A DNA stretch of 32,330 bases from Actinomycetota bacterium. GTDB lineage: Bacteria > Actinomycetota > Thermoleophilia > Solirubrobacterales > 70-9. A program made the position numbers and the translations under genes. Shown here piece by piece: positions 10,240 to 18,188 of this stretch; the first letter of the stretch is position 1, and the number at the start of each line of letters is the position of its first letter. The notes beneath the pieces were generated by a model. The model made no database searches and was not told where the DNA came from. It was given only the letters and a program-made list of their open reading frames with translations. Where the stretch lies: positions 1 to 32,330 of the forward strand of contig VGBV01000013.1 of NCBI GenBank assembly GCA_016870325.1, given 5' to 3'.

Positions 10240-11238
10240 CTACTCGGCCCGCAGCCCGAGGCCGCGGGCGCGCAGCGTCTCCTGGACCTCCTCGATCGAC
10301 TTGCGACCGAAGTTGGGGATCGCGTTCAGATCGGACTCCGACTTTCGCACCAGCTCGCCGACGGTCTGGATGCCGGCGCGCTTGAGGCAGTTGTAGGAGC
10401 GGACGCCGAGCTCGAGCTCCTCGATCAGGATCTCGTCGAGCCCGTCCGCGACGGGGACCTGAGCGGCGGCGGGATCACCGCCGGCCGCCGCGCCGCCGTT
10501 GCCGGCGGCGGCGAACGCGGCGCCTTCGCCGCGCAGCTCGTCGACCCTGTCGGCGGTCGTGAAGATCGCCAGGCTCTTGATCAGGATCTCGGCCGCGTCG
10601 CGAAGCGCGGCGCCGGGCTCGATCGAGCCGTCCGTCTCGACCTCGAGCTGCAGCTTGTCGAAGTCGGTCCGCTGGCCCACGCGCGCCGTGTCGACGTTGT
10701 AGGCCGCGCGCCGGATCGGCGAGAAGATCGAGTCGATCGGGATCACCCCGATCGGCTTGTCCTCGGACTTGTTCTCGTCGGCCGGCGAGTAGCCGCGGCC
10801 GCGGCCGATCGTCAGGTACATCTCGAGCTTGGTCTTCTTCTCGAGCGTGGCGATCGGCACCTCGGGGTTGAGGATCTCGACGCCCGCGGGCAGGTCGATG
10901 TCCTTGGCCTTGACCTCGCCGGGGCCGGTCGCGACCAGCGGCGTCTCGACCTCGTCGGCGTCGGTGTGCATGCGCACGACGACGTCCTTGAGGTTGAGCA
11001 CGAGGTCGGTGACGTCCTCCTTCAGCCCGGGGATCGTCGAGAACTCGTGGGCGACGCCCTCGATGCGGACGCTGGTGATGGCAGCGCCCCCGAGGGAGGA
11101 GAGCAGGACGCGGCGGAGGCTGTTCCCGAACGTGTAGCCGAAGCCCTTGTCGAGCGGCTCGATCGTGAAGTTGCCCTTGTTGTCCTCGACCCCCTCGGCG
11201 GAGATCTTTGGGATCTGGAACTCTGGCAGCGTGGTCAT
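10240..11238 (-). CDS. rpoA: DNA-directed RNA polymerase subunit alpha
   Basis: A 332-residue protein. The N-terminal domain (assembly of the enzyme) includes GFGYTFGNSLRRVLLSSL. The C-terminal domain, which contacts UP elements and activators, includes NCLKRAGIQTVGELV and NAIPNFGRKSIEEV. Between them is an unusually Ala/Gly-rich linker (about 240-265). It follows rpsD by 31 bp, as is standard for the alpha operon. Confidence 0.98.
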   Translation of the reverse strand: MTTLPEFQIPKISAEGVEDNKGNFTIEPLDKGFGYTFGNSLRRVLLSSLGGAAITSVRIEGVAHEFSTIPGLKEDVTDLVLNLKDVVVRMHTDADEVETPLVATGPGEVKAKDIDLPAGVEILNPEVPIATLEKKTKLEMYLTIGRGRGYSPADENKSEDKPIGVIPIDSIFSPIRRAAYNVDTARVGQRTDFDKLQLEVETDGSIEPGAALRDAAEILIKSLAIFTTADRVDELRGEGAAFAAAGNGGAAAGGDPAAAQVPVADGLDEILIEELELGVRSYNCLKRAGIQTVGELVRKSESDLNAIPNFGRKSIEEVQETLRARGLGLRAE

Positions 11239-11269
11239 CGAATCCTCGTCTATCTCTGGGGTGTGGTGA

Positions 11270-11890
11270 CTACTTGGAGTACAGCTCGACGATGAGCTGC
11301 TCCTCGACCGGCGCCGAGATCTCGCTGCGCTCAGGCAGCCTCAGCACCTTGGCGGTGAGCGCGTCGTGATCGGCCTGCAGCCAGGCGGGCACGCCGGCGG
11401 TCAGCTCCGTCGCGTTGCGGACGGTGTCCGCGGCCGCGCTGCCGCTCTTGATGGCGATCACGTCGTCGGGCTTGACCTGGTAAGAGGGGATGTCCACCCG
11501 GCGGCCGTTGACGGTCCAATGGCCGTGGCGGACGAGCTGGCGCGACTGGCGGCGTGAGGCCGCGAAGCCCAGCCGGACCACCACGTTGTCGAGCCGGCAC
11601 TCCAGCAGCCGCAGCAGGTTCTCTCCCGTGACGCCCTCCATCGCGGTGGCGCGGTCGTAGTAGCTGCGGAACTGCTTCTCCAGCACCTGGTAGTAGCGGC
11701 GAGCCTTCTGCTTCTCGCGCAGCTGGGTGCGGTACTCGGACTGGCGCATGCGGCCGCGGCCGTGCTCGCCGGGCGGATAGGAGCGGCGCTCGACGCCGCA
11801 CTTGTCGGTGAAGCAGCGCGAGCCCTTCAGGAACAGCTTCTGGCCCTCGCGGCGGCACTGCTTGCACTGGGGGGAGGTGTCCCTCGCCAC
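11270..11890 (-). CDS. rpsD: 30S ribosomal protein S4
   Basis: A 206-residue protein with a four-Cys zinc site (Cys9, Cys12, Cys26, Cys31) and the S4 domain (ECRLDNVVVRLGFA, RQLVRHGHWTVNGRRV). S4 is a primary 16S rRNA binder and an autoregulator of the alpha operon in E. coli. I chose the GTG at 11888-11890 because GGAAGG lies 8 nt upstream and the resulting MARDTSPQ start and length fit the family. A GTG at 11965 would add 25 residues and overlap rpsK by 8 nt. Confidence 0.95.
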   Translation of the reverse strand: MARDTSPQCKQCRREGQKLFLKGSRCFTDKCGVERRSYPPGEHGRGRMRQSEYRTQLREKQKARRYYQVLEKQFRSYYDRATAMEGVTGENLLRLLECRLDNVVVRLGFAASRRQSRQLVRHGHWTVNGRRVDIPSYQVKPDDVIAIKSGSAAADTVRNATELTAGVPAWLQADHDALTAKVLRLPERSEISAPVEEQLIVELYSK

Positions 11891-11957
11891 TATCCGTGCC
11901 TTCCGCATGCGCTTCGCTCGCGCAGGATGAGTTGAGAGACGCTCGCTGTGCGCATGC

Positions 11958-12344
11958 TCAGACACGCCTCCGCTTGCGGGGCCGGCAGCCGTTGTGGGCC
12001 TGCGGGGTCACGTCCTTGACCGTGGTCACGTCGAGGCCGGCCGCCTGCAGCGAGCGGATCGCGGTCTCGCGGCCCGAGCCCGCGCCCTTTGCGAACACCT
12101 CGACCTTCTCGAGGCCGTGCTCCATGCCCTTCTTGGCGGCCGCGTCGGCGGTCACCTGGGCGGCGAACGGGGTCGACTTGCGGGAGCCCTTGAAGCCGGC
12201 GCTCCCGGCCGACTCCCAGGCGATCACGTTGCCCTCGGGGTCGGTCAGGGTCACGATCGTGTTGTTGAAGGAAGTCTTGATGTGGGCCTGCCCGTAGCTG
12301 ACGTTCTTCTTGGCCTTGCGGCGGCCCTTCTTCGGCGCCGGCAT
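11958..12344 (-). CDS. rpsK: 30S ribosomal protein S11
   Basis: A 128-residue protein with the S11 core [20 protein letters not shown] and the C-terminal tail [14 protein letters not shown]11 forms part of the 30S platform near the mRNA exit. Its ATG shares one base with the rpsM stop (TAATG), so translation is probably coupled. Confidence 0.98.
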   Translation of the reverse strand: MPAPKKGRRKAKKNVSYGQAHIKTSFNNTIVTLTDPEGNVIAWESAGSAGFKGSRKSTPFAAQVTADAAAKKGMEHGLEKVEVFAKGAGSGRETAIRSLQAAGLDVTTVKDVTPQAHNGCRPRKRRRV

Positions 12345-12721
12345 TACTTGGTCACCTTCTTGCGGCCGGCGATGCTCATCCGGCGCGGGCCCTTGCGGCC
12401 GCGGGCGTTGGTCTTGGTGCGCTGGCCGCGGACAGGCAGGCCGCGGCGGTGGCGCAGCCCTCGGTAGGAGCCGATCTCCTGCAGGCGCTTGATGTTCTGC
12501 GAGCGCTCGCGGCGCAGATCGCCCTCGACCTCGCGGTCCTCGACCGCGTCGCGCAGCTTCACGATCTCGTCCTCGGTCAGGTCCTTGACCTGGGTGTTCG
12601 GGTCCACCCCGACCTTCTCGACGATCTCCCTGGCCGTCGAGCGGCCGATGCCGAAGACGTAGGTCAGGCCCACCTCGACCCGCTTGTTGAGCGGGATGTT
12701 CACCCCTGCGATGCGAGCCAC
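12344..12721 (-). CDS. rpsM: 30S ribosomal protein S13
   Basis: A 125-residue protein that begins with GTG and [10 protein letters not shown], contains the helix-hairpin-helix [10 protein letters not shown], and ends with the [15 protein letters not shown] tail that reaches the tRNA sites. Only one base separates it from the rpmJ stop. Confidence 0.98.
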   Translation of the reverse strand: MARIAGVNIPLNKRVEVGLTYVFGIGRSTAREIVEKVGVDPNTQVKDLTEDEIVKLRDAVEDREVEGDLRRERSQNIKRLQEIGSYRGLRHRRGLPVRGQRTKTNARGRKGPRRMSIAGRKKVTK

Positions 12722-12722
12722 G

Positions 12723-12836
12723 TCAGCCCTGCCTCTGCTTGTGGCGCGGGTTCGGGCAGATCACGAGCACGGCGCCGCCTCGGCGGATCACCTTGCACTT
12801 CTCGCAGATCGGCTTTACCGAAGCTCGGACCTTCAT
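12723..12836 (-). CDS. rpmJ: 50S ribosomal protein L36 (zinc-binding form)
   Basis: A 37-residue protein, [16 protein letters not shown] at the start and NPRHKQRQG at the end. Zinc ligands Cys11, Cys14, Cys27 and His32 are all present, so this is the C+ form. It is the first gene of the rpmJ-rpsM-rpsK-rpsD-rpoA-rplQ block. In most actinobacteria infA lies just upstream; here no infA is found and an unrelated opposite-strand gene remnant is there instead. Confidence 0.97.
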   Translation of the reverse strand: MKVRASVKPICEKCKVIRRGGAVLVICPNPRHKQRQG

Positions 12837-12945
12837 CGTCCCTCGCTGCTCGTATCGGACACGGAGTCAGCCCGGCGACCCCAGGAGTTGGATCGCGGGC
12901 ATGTGGAATCGGCCGGGTGGCCGACCCGGCAATGCTAGCAGGGGA
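12837..12945 (-). promoter_or_regulatory. leader and candidate promoter of the rpmJ-rplQ block
   Basis: On the minus strand an extended -10-like TGCTAGCAT occupies 12940-12932, about 100 bp before rpmJ. It closely resembles TGCTATCAT upstream of fusA. No good -35 hexamer is visible. Just downstream is a hairpin with 7-bp arms GCCGGGT/ACCCGGC (12912-12918 and 12924-12930). The block needs its own promoter if the upstream insertion blocks readthrough from map. Confidence 0.4.
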
Positions 12946-13027
12946 GCCGAAATCCGCCGCGCGCCCGATCGCCTCGCGAGAGCGGCGGCGCGGCGCCCAA
13001 CGCCGGGGCCTGTGCCGGAATCCTCGT

Positions 13028-13920
13028 GTGGCCGCCGCCGACAGCGCGCCGGAGTCGCCCGCAACCGCCGAGGGCGAGCAGCGCGTGTCCCCCGCTGGAG
13101 CTGTTCTTCGACCTCGTCTTCGTGCTCTCGTTCACCCAGGTGACGGCCAAGATCGCAGACGATCCGAGCTGGACGGGTCTCGGAGAGGGGCTGCTGATCC
13201 TGGCCGCAGTCTGGTGGGCGTGGGCGGGCTACAGCTGGCTCACCAACGCGATCGACCCCGACGAGAGCCTGAACCGGATCGCCATCTTCGTCGCGATGGC
13301 GGCGATGCTGGTGGTGGCCCTGGCGATCCCGGAGGCGTTCGGCGACCTCGGGCTGCTGTTCGGGGGCGCCTACTTCGTCGTCCGCGTGATCCAGCTGCAC
13401 CTGTACATCAGCAACACCCGGCGCGCGGGGGACGACAGCAACCTCGCCGGGATCCTGCGGCTGGCGCCCGGCTTCCTGCTCGGCGCGCTGCTGCTGGTGA
13501 TCGCCGGCGCGCTCGACGGCGGTGCTCGCACCTCGCTCTGGATCATCGCGATCCTGATCGACTGGTCGACGCCGCTGCTGTTCGGAAGCGAGGATTTCCA
13601 CCTGCACCCCGGCCACTTCGCCGAGCGACACGGGCTGATCGTGATCATCGCGCTCGGCGAGTCGATCGTCGCGATCGGGGCCGGCGCCGGCTTCGAGCTC
13701 GAGACCGCGGAGGTGATAGCCGCTGTGTTGGCGATCGCCGCCGTCGCCGCGCTCTGGTGGGCCTACTTCGACATCGTCGCGATCGTCGCCGAGCGCCGGC
13801 TGACCGAGGCCCCACCGGCAGAGCAGGCCCCCCTCGCCCGCGACTCCTACAGCTACATCCACTTCCCGATGATCGCCGGCATCGTCTTGCTCGCGGTCGG
13901 CTTGAAGAAGACTGAGCTCG
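13028..13920 (+). pseudogene. low-temperature requirement protein A (LtrA)-like, frameshifted and truncated
   Basis: The main frame has LtrA-family features: PPLELFFDLVFVLSFTQVT, many membrane helices and an LGESIVAIGAGAGF region. The N-terminus is split: the other frame, from GTG at 13028, reads MAAADSAPESPATAEG then EQRVSP, and would join ELFFDLVF if one C were removed from the CCCCC run at 13089-13093. The 3' end is also lost: after AGIVLLAVGLKKTE the homology stops at a piece of antisense map. About 300 codons remain, against roughly 370-400 in full-length relatives as I recall them. LtrA function is poorly defined. The gene points against the ribosomal operon. Confidence 0.75.
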
Positions 13921-13927
13921 CCGTCGG

Positions 13928-14012
13928 GAACTCGAAGTGGGCGGCCATCGAGTCGTCCTCGGAGTGGACGGCCCAGCCGTCGTTGCCCACGCGGATCTCG
14001 GGGCCGCCGGCG
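13928..14012 (-). repeat. 85-bp copy of the 3' part of map
   Basis: Identical at 81 of 85 positions to 14776-14860 inside map (codons about 209-237), same orientation. Three of the four differences change amino acids (Met to Val, Tyr to His, Ser to Gly). It sits exactly where the LtrA-like homology ends and 9 bp beyond the methyltransferase stop, so it looks like a recombination scar. Confidence 0.9.
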
Positions 14013-14021
14013 TGCCCCAGG

Positions 14022-14702
14022 TCAGCCGGCCTCAGAGGCCCCGCGGCGAGCCTCGTACACGAACAGGTAGGGCGGCCGGTCCAGCCGCGCCCCCCGCGAC
14101 GCCTTGACCAGGCGGAACCTGTTCGTCGCGTTGATGCCGGCGCGAGCCTGGGGGTCGAGCGCAGCGCAGATCAACCGCAGGGGGCGCGGTCGCCGGTCCA
14201 GCGAGGCGACGATGTTCTCCACCACCGCATCGAACATGGACCCCGTCACCGGGTTGTACATGTAGATGTGCGAGATGTCGTCTGGGATCTCGTAGGCGGT
14301 CATGTCCGCCCGCACGACTTCGACGGCGCCCGCACGATATCGGCGTCGCCCCCGCTCGATGTTGCGCTCGGCGATCTCGCATAACCGCTTGGATATCTCG
14401 ACTCCGATGACCCTGCCGAACGGATAGCGCGCCGCCTGGTCGAGCACTCTGCCCTTACCGGAGCCGAGGTCCAGAAACACGTGCTCGCCGGTGACCTCGG
14501 CCGGGCGGATGGCCCGACGCAGATAGAACCGCCCCGACGCCTTGTAGAACACCATCTCGTCGCGGTCGTGCCCCAGTTCCTCGGACGAGACCGGCTCGAT
14601 CGTGTCTCTGCCGCCGCGGTCGAAGATCGCCCGGGCGGCGAGCGCCTGCAACCGGCGCAACCGGGGACTCATGCGCTCCTTCGCCGCGCCCAGGAGACCC
14701 AT
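14022..14702 (-). CDS. class I SAM-dependent methyltransferase, substrate unknown
   Basis: A 226-residue protein with motif I VFLDLGSGKGRVL (75-87), an acidic ribose-binding position in VIGVEISKRLCEIAERN (98-114), a VEVVRADMTAY motif and YMYNPVTGSMFDAVVENI. The fold assignment is good; the substrate cannot be told. It starts 13 bp after the map stop and is probably read with it, yet it is not a usual member of this operon. It uses several AT-rich codons (ATA, GAT, CGA) that are rarer in the surrounding ribosomal genes. Together with the adjacent map fragment and LtrA remnant, this suggests acquisition by transfer. Confidence 0.8.
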   Translation of the reverse strand: MGLLGAAKERMSPRLRRLQALAARAIFDRGGRDTIEPVSSEELGHDRDEMVFYKASGRFYLRRAIRPAEVTGEHVFLDLGSGKGRVLDQAARYPFGRVIGVEISKRLCEIAERNIERGRRRYRAGAVEVVRADMTAYEIPDDISHIYMYNPVTGSMFDAVVENIVASLDRRPRPLRLICAALDPQARAGINATNRFRLVKASRGARLDRPPYLFVYEARRGASEAG

Positions 14703-14715
14703 GGGATCAGCCGCC

Positions 14716-15486
14716 CTACGGCTCCTCGTGCCAGGGGGTGAGGATGCGGGGGCCGTCGGCGGTGACCGCGACCGTGAACTCGAAGTGGGCCGCCATCGAG
14801 TCGTCCTCGGAGTAGACGGCCCAGCCGTCGTTGCCCATGCGGATCTCGGGGCCGCTGGCGTTGACCATCGGCTCGATCGCCAGCACCATCCCCTCCTCGA
14901 GCTCGGGACCCTCGCCGGGGTCGCCGAAGTTCGGGATCTGGGGGTCCTCGTGCATCTCGCGCCCGACGCCGTGGCCGACCAGGGAGCGGATCACCGAGAG
15001 CCCGTCGAGCTCGACGCGTGCCTGAACGGCGTGGGATATGTCGCTGAGTCGGTTGCCGGTCCGGGCCATCGCGATCCCGTCGAACAGCGACGCCCTCGTC
15101 GTCTTGATCAGCTGCGCGGTCTCGGCGCTGACCTCGCCGACCGGGACGGTGATCGCCGCGTCGGCGACCCAGCCCTCGTAGGTGACGCCGATGTCGATCG
15201 AGATGATGTCGCCCTTCTGCAGCTCGTAGGGGCCCGGGATGCCGTGCACGACCATGTTGTTGGGCGAGGCGCAGATCGAGCCCGGGAAGCCGCGGTAGCC
15301 CTTGAACGAGGGCACGGCGCCCTGCGAGCGGATGAACCTCTCGGCGGTCTCGTCGAGCTGCTTGGTGGTGACGCCGGGCCTGACCTTGCTCTGCAGCATC
15401 TGCAGGCAGCGCGCCTGGATGCGGCCGGCCGCCGCCATCTGATCGAGCTGCTCGGGGGTCTTGGTGATGATTCCGCCGCGGTACAT
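14716..15486 (-). CDS. map: type I methionine aminopeptidase
   Basis: A 256-residue protein of normal length. Metal ligands Asp98, Asp109, His172, Glu205 and Glu236 and the substrate histidine His81 are in place, in contexts SIDIGV, ADAAI, GHGVGREMHEDPQIPNF, AIEPM and HFEFT. It removes the initiator Met from new proteins. It lies 15 bp after adk, the standard secY-adk-map order. Part of its 3' end is copied about 850 bp downstream. Confidence 0.97.
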   Translation of the reverse strand: MYRGGIITKTPEQLDQMAAAGRIQARCLQMLQSKVRPGVTTKQLDETAERFIRSQGAVPSFKGYRGFPGSICASPNNMVVHGIPGPYELQKGDIISIDIGVTYEGWVADAAITVPVGEVSAETAQLIKTTRASLFDGIAMARTGNRLSDISHAVQARVELDGLSVIRSLVGHGVGREMHEDPQIPNFGDPGEGPELEEGMVLAIEPMVNASGPEIRMGNDGWAVYSEDDSMAAHFEFTVAVTADGPRILTPWHEEP

Positions 15487-15501
15487 GGACCCAGGGTCTC
15501 C

Positions 15502-16182
15502 CTACATCTCCATCTCTTCTTCGCGCTTGAGCGTAGCCAGCAGCCCCCTGATGTGCTCGGCCACGTCGTCGGGGCCCCCGGTGCCGTCGACCTTCTGCAG
15601 GATGTTCTGCTGCTCGTAGTAGCCGACCAGGGGCTCGGTCTTCTCGCGGTACTGCACGAGCCGCTTCTGCACGACGTCGGGCTTGTCGTCGTCACGCACG
15701 ATCAGCGCCGAGCCGTCGACGTCGCAGATCCCCTCCCGTTTCGGCGGGTCGAAATCGACGTGGAAGACGTGCCCTCCCTGCTCGCAGGTGCGCCGCCCGC
15801 TCAGGCGCTTCACGATCTCGTCGGTGGGAACCTCGATCAGGATCGCCGCTGTCATCCTGCGCCCGAGCTTCTCGATCGCGGCGTCCAACGCCTCGGCCTG
15901 CGGAACGGTGCGAGGGAAGCCGTCGAGGATGAAGCCGTCCTCGGCCTCCTCGGCCTGTATCCGCTCGGAGATGATCCCGATGATCACCTCATCCGGGACG
16001 AGGTCGCCGCGGTCCATGTACTCCTTCGCCTGCCTGCCGACCTCAGTTCCCTCCTGGACGGCGGCGCGAAGGATGTCGCCGGTGGCGTAGTAGGGGAGCC
16101 GCAGGTCCTCCTGCAGGCTCTCGCCCTGGGTCCCCTTGCCACTGCCGGGCGAGCCGATCAGGATCAGGTTCAACTCTGACAT
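15502..16182 (-). CDS. adk: adenylate kinase
   Basis: A 226-residue long-form adenylate kinase with P-loop GSPGSGKGTQ (10-19), DGFPRT (87-92) and a LID domain (about 126-165). It interconverts ATP, ADP and AMP. The LID zinc knuckle looks incomplete: Cys133 and Cys153 remain, Asp156 can serve as the fourth ligand, but the usual second Cys is Gly136. It lies 52 bp after secY. Confidence 0.97.
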   Translation of the reverse strand: MSELNLILIGSPGSGKGTQGESLQEDLRLPYYATGDILRAAVQEGTEVGRQAKEYMDRGDLVPDEVIIGIISERIQAEEAEDGFILDGFPRTVPQAEALDAAIEKLGRRMTAAILIEVPTDEIVKRLSGRRTCEQGGHVFHVDFDPPKREGICDVDGSALIVRDDDKPDVVQKRLVQYREKTEPLVGYYEQQNILQKVDGTGGPDDVAEHIRGLLATLKREEEMEM

Positions 16183-16234
16183 TCGCAGGCGGCTCCTCCG
16201 CCTGGCGACCGGGCCTGGAGCCCGGCGCGCCTCT

Positions 16235-17506
16235 CTACTTCAGGAAACCCTCATAGTTGCGCATCATCAACTGCGCTTCCAGCTGCTTCACGGTGTCCAG
16301 CGCGACGCCGACGACGATCAGGATCGAGGTGCCGCCGAAGAAGAAGTTGGCCGACGTCTGGCTGATCAGGATCGTCGGCAGAGCCGCCACGGCGCCCAGG
16401 TAGAGGGCGCCGGGGAAGGTGAGGCGGCTGAGGATGCGGTCCAGGTACTCGGCGGTCGGCCGGCCCGGTCTCACCCCCGGGATGAAGCCGCCGTACTTCT
16501 TCAGGTTGTCGGCCTGGTCCACCGGGTTGAAGGTGACCGCGGTGTAGAAGTAGGTGAAGATGATGATGAAGAAGACCTCGCCGACCACGTAGGCCCAGCT
16601 GTTGGGGCTGAAGAAGGCTGCGAAGTCGAGCGCTGCCGGGGTGTTCAGCAGCTGCCCGATCGTCGGCGGAAAGGCCATGATCGAGGCGGCGAAGATGACG
16701 GGGATGACGCCGGCCATGTTCACGCGCAGCGGCAGGTAGGTCGAGCCGCCCGAGGTCATGCGCCGGCCGACGACGCGCTTCGCGTATTGGACGGGGATTC
16801 GCCGCTGGCCCTCCTGGACGTAGACGATCGCGACGATCACGCCCAGCGCGACGAACGGCATCATCACCACGAAGACCGGGTCGGGGTTGGTCCACCACGC
16901 CTGGATTCCGCCCGGCAGCCCGGCCACGATCGAGGCGAAGATCATGAGCGAGATGCCGTTGCCGATGCCGCGCTGGGTGATCAGCTCCCCCATCCACATC
17001 AGCAGCGTGCAGCCCGCGGTCAGCGTGATCACGATCAGGAAGACCTTGTTGAAGGTGAGCGTGCCGACGACGCTCGTGCCGGCGTCGTCCTGGAAGCTCT
17101 GGAACAGGAACACGTAGCCGATCGACTGGGCGAAGGCCAGGCCCACGGTCAGGTAGCGCGTGTACTGGGTGATCTTCTGCTGGCCGACCTCGCCCTCCTT
17201 CTGCAGGCGCTCGAGCGAGGGCACCACCACCGTAAGCAGCTGCAGGATGATCGAGGCGGTGATGTAGGGCATGATGCCCAGCGCGAACAGGCTCAGCCGC
17301 GACAGGCTGCCGCCGGAGAACAGGTTGAGGAAGCCGAGCACGTTGGACCCGGTGAAGTTCTCCTCGATGTCCTTGATCGTGCCCGCGTCGACGCCCGGGG
17401 AGGGGATGTAGGCGCCGAGGCGGTAGAGCGCCAGGATCGCCGCCGTGAACAGCAGCTTCTTGCGGATGTCCTGGACCGAGAAGGCGTTGAGGATCGTCTG
17501 CAGCAT
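16235..17506 (-). CDS. secY: preprotein translocase subunit SecY
   Basis: A 423-residue protein with about ten membrane helices, forming the SecYEG channel for protein export and membrane insertion. Diagnostic stretches include GIMPYITASIILQLL, GELITQRGIGNGISLMIFA, PLRVNMAGVIPVIFAAS and FNPVDQADNLKKYGGFIPG. Its ATG overlaps the rplO stop (TGATG), so it is translationally coupled to the ribosomal proteins upstream. Confidence 0.98.
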   Translation of the reverse strand: MLQTILNAFSVQDIRKKLLFTAAILALYRLGAYIPSPGVDAGTIKDIEENFTGSNVLGFLNLFSGGSLSRLSLFALGIMPYITASIILQLLTVVVPSLERLQKEGEVGQQKITQYTRYLTVGLAFAQSIGYVFLFQSFQDDAGTSVVGTLTFNKVFLIVITLTAGCTLLMWMGELITQRGIGNGISLMIFASIVAGLPGGIQAWWTNPDPVFVVMMPFVALGVIVAIVYVQEGQRRIPVQYAKRVVGRRMTSGGSTYLPLRVNMAGVIPVIFAASIMAFPPTIGQLLNTPAALDFAAFFSPNSWAYVVGEVFFIIIFTYFYTAVTFNPVDQADNLKKYGGFIPGVRPGRPTAEYLDRILSRLTFPGALYLGAVAALPTILISQTSANFFFGGTSILIVVGVALDTVKQLEAQLMMRNYEGFLK

Positions 17507-17994
17507 CAGAGCGTCTCGCAGGAGCCGCCCGCGGCCTCGATCTTCTCCCTGGCGGTGGCGCTGAAGGCGTGCGCCCGGACCGTGAGCTTGGTCGAGATCT
17601 CGCCGTTGCCGAGCACCTTGACGGGGTGGCGGCGCTTGGCGAGGCCCTTCTCGCGCAGCGAGTCGGGGGTGACCTCGTCGCCGGCCGAGAAGCGCTCCTC
17701 GAGCTCGGCGACGTTGACCGGCTGTGTCCGGGTGCGGAACTTCTCGAAGGGCATCGACATCTTCTTGTTCGGGCCGCGCAGCTTGCCCATCCGCATGTGG
17801 ATCGGGTTCTGTCCGCCCTCGTAGGCGAGCTTGCGCTTGCTGCCCGCGCGTGCGCCGGCGCCCTTGTGGCCGCGGCCGGCGGTCTTGCCGTGCCCGGTGC
17901 CCTTGCCTCGGCCCAGGCGCTTGCGCCGGCTGCGCGAGCCCGGCGCCGGCGCCAGGTTGTGCAGGCCGATCCGCTCGGAGCGCTCCTCGCTCAT
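17506..17994 (-). CDS. rplO: 50S ribosomal protein L15
   Basis: A 162-residue protein with L15 features LHNLAPAPGSRSRRKRLGRG, GKTAGRGHKGAGARAG and YEGGQNPIHMRMGKL. L15 acts late in 50S assembly. Start overlaps the rpmD stop (ATGA) and stop overlaps the secY start. Confidence 0.97.
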   Translation of the reverse strand: MSEERSERIGLHNLAPAPGSRSRRKRLGRGKGTGHGKTAGRGHKGAGARAGSKRKLAYEGGQNPIHMRMGKLRGPNKKMSMPFEKFRTRTQPVNVAELEERFSAGDEVTPDSLREKGLAKRRHPVKVLGNGEISTKLTVRAHAFSATAREKIEAAGGSCETL

Positions 17995-18188
17995 TCCGCC
18001 TTCACCCTCTCGGCGCCATCGACCTCGACCATGTGACCGACGACGCGCAGCATGCCCTGGAGCTGCGGCGAGTCCTCCTGGCTCGCGGTCGAGCCGATGC
18101 GCCCGAGCTTCAGCGACCGCAGCGTCTCGCGCTGCGAGGGCGAGACCCCGTTCGCGGAGCGCACCTGCTTGATCTCGACCTCAGCCAT
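17991..18188 (-). CDS. rpmD: 50S ribosomal protein L30
   Basis: A 65-residue protein: [14 protein letters not shown] at the start, then [15 protein letters not shown] and [13 protein letters not shown], the L30 pattern. The ATG overlaps the rpsE stop by 8 nt (ATGGCTGA) and its TGA overlaps the rplO start. Confidence 0.95.
   Translation of the reverse strand: MAEVEIKQVRSANGVSPSQRETLRSLKLGRIGSTASQEDSPQLQGMLRVVGHMVEVDGAERVKAE

Noticed and set aside
11250-11275. Further copy of the 38-bp palindrome (GGTGTGGTGA near rpoA)
   Set aside because: Only one arm is present, with no matching inverted arm.
11891-11965. Longer S4 start at 11965
   Set aside because: It adds 25 residues not typical of S4; the GTG at 11890 has a better ribosome-binding site and the family start.
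13921-14384. Extension of the LtrA-like frame past 13920
   Set aside because: It runs through the map fragment and antisense to the methyltransferase; no LtrA features there.
12837-14715. Hidden infA, tRNA or rRNA gene
   Set aside because: No IF-1 motif in any frame and no tRNA-like cloverleaf or rRNA sequence was recognised here or elsewhere in the window.
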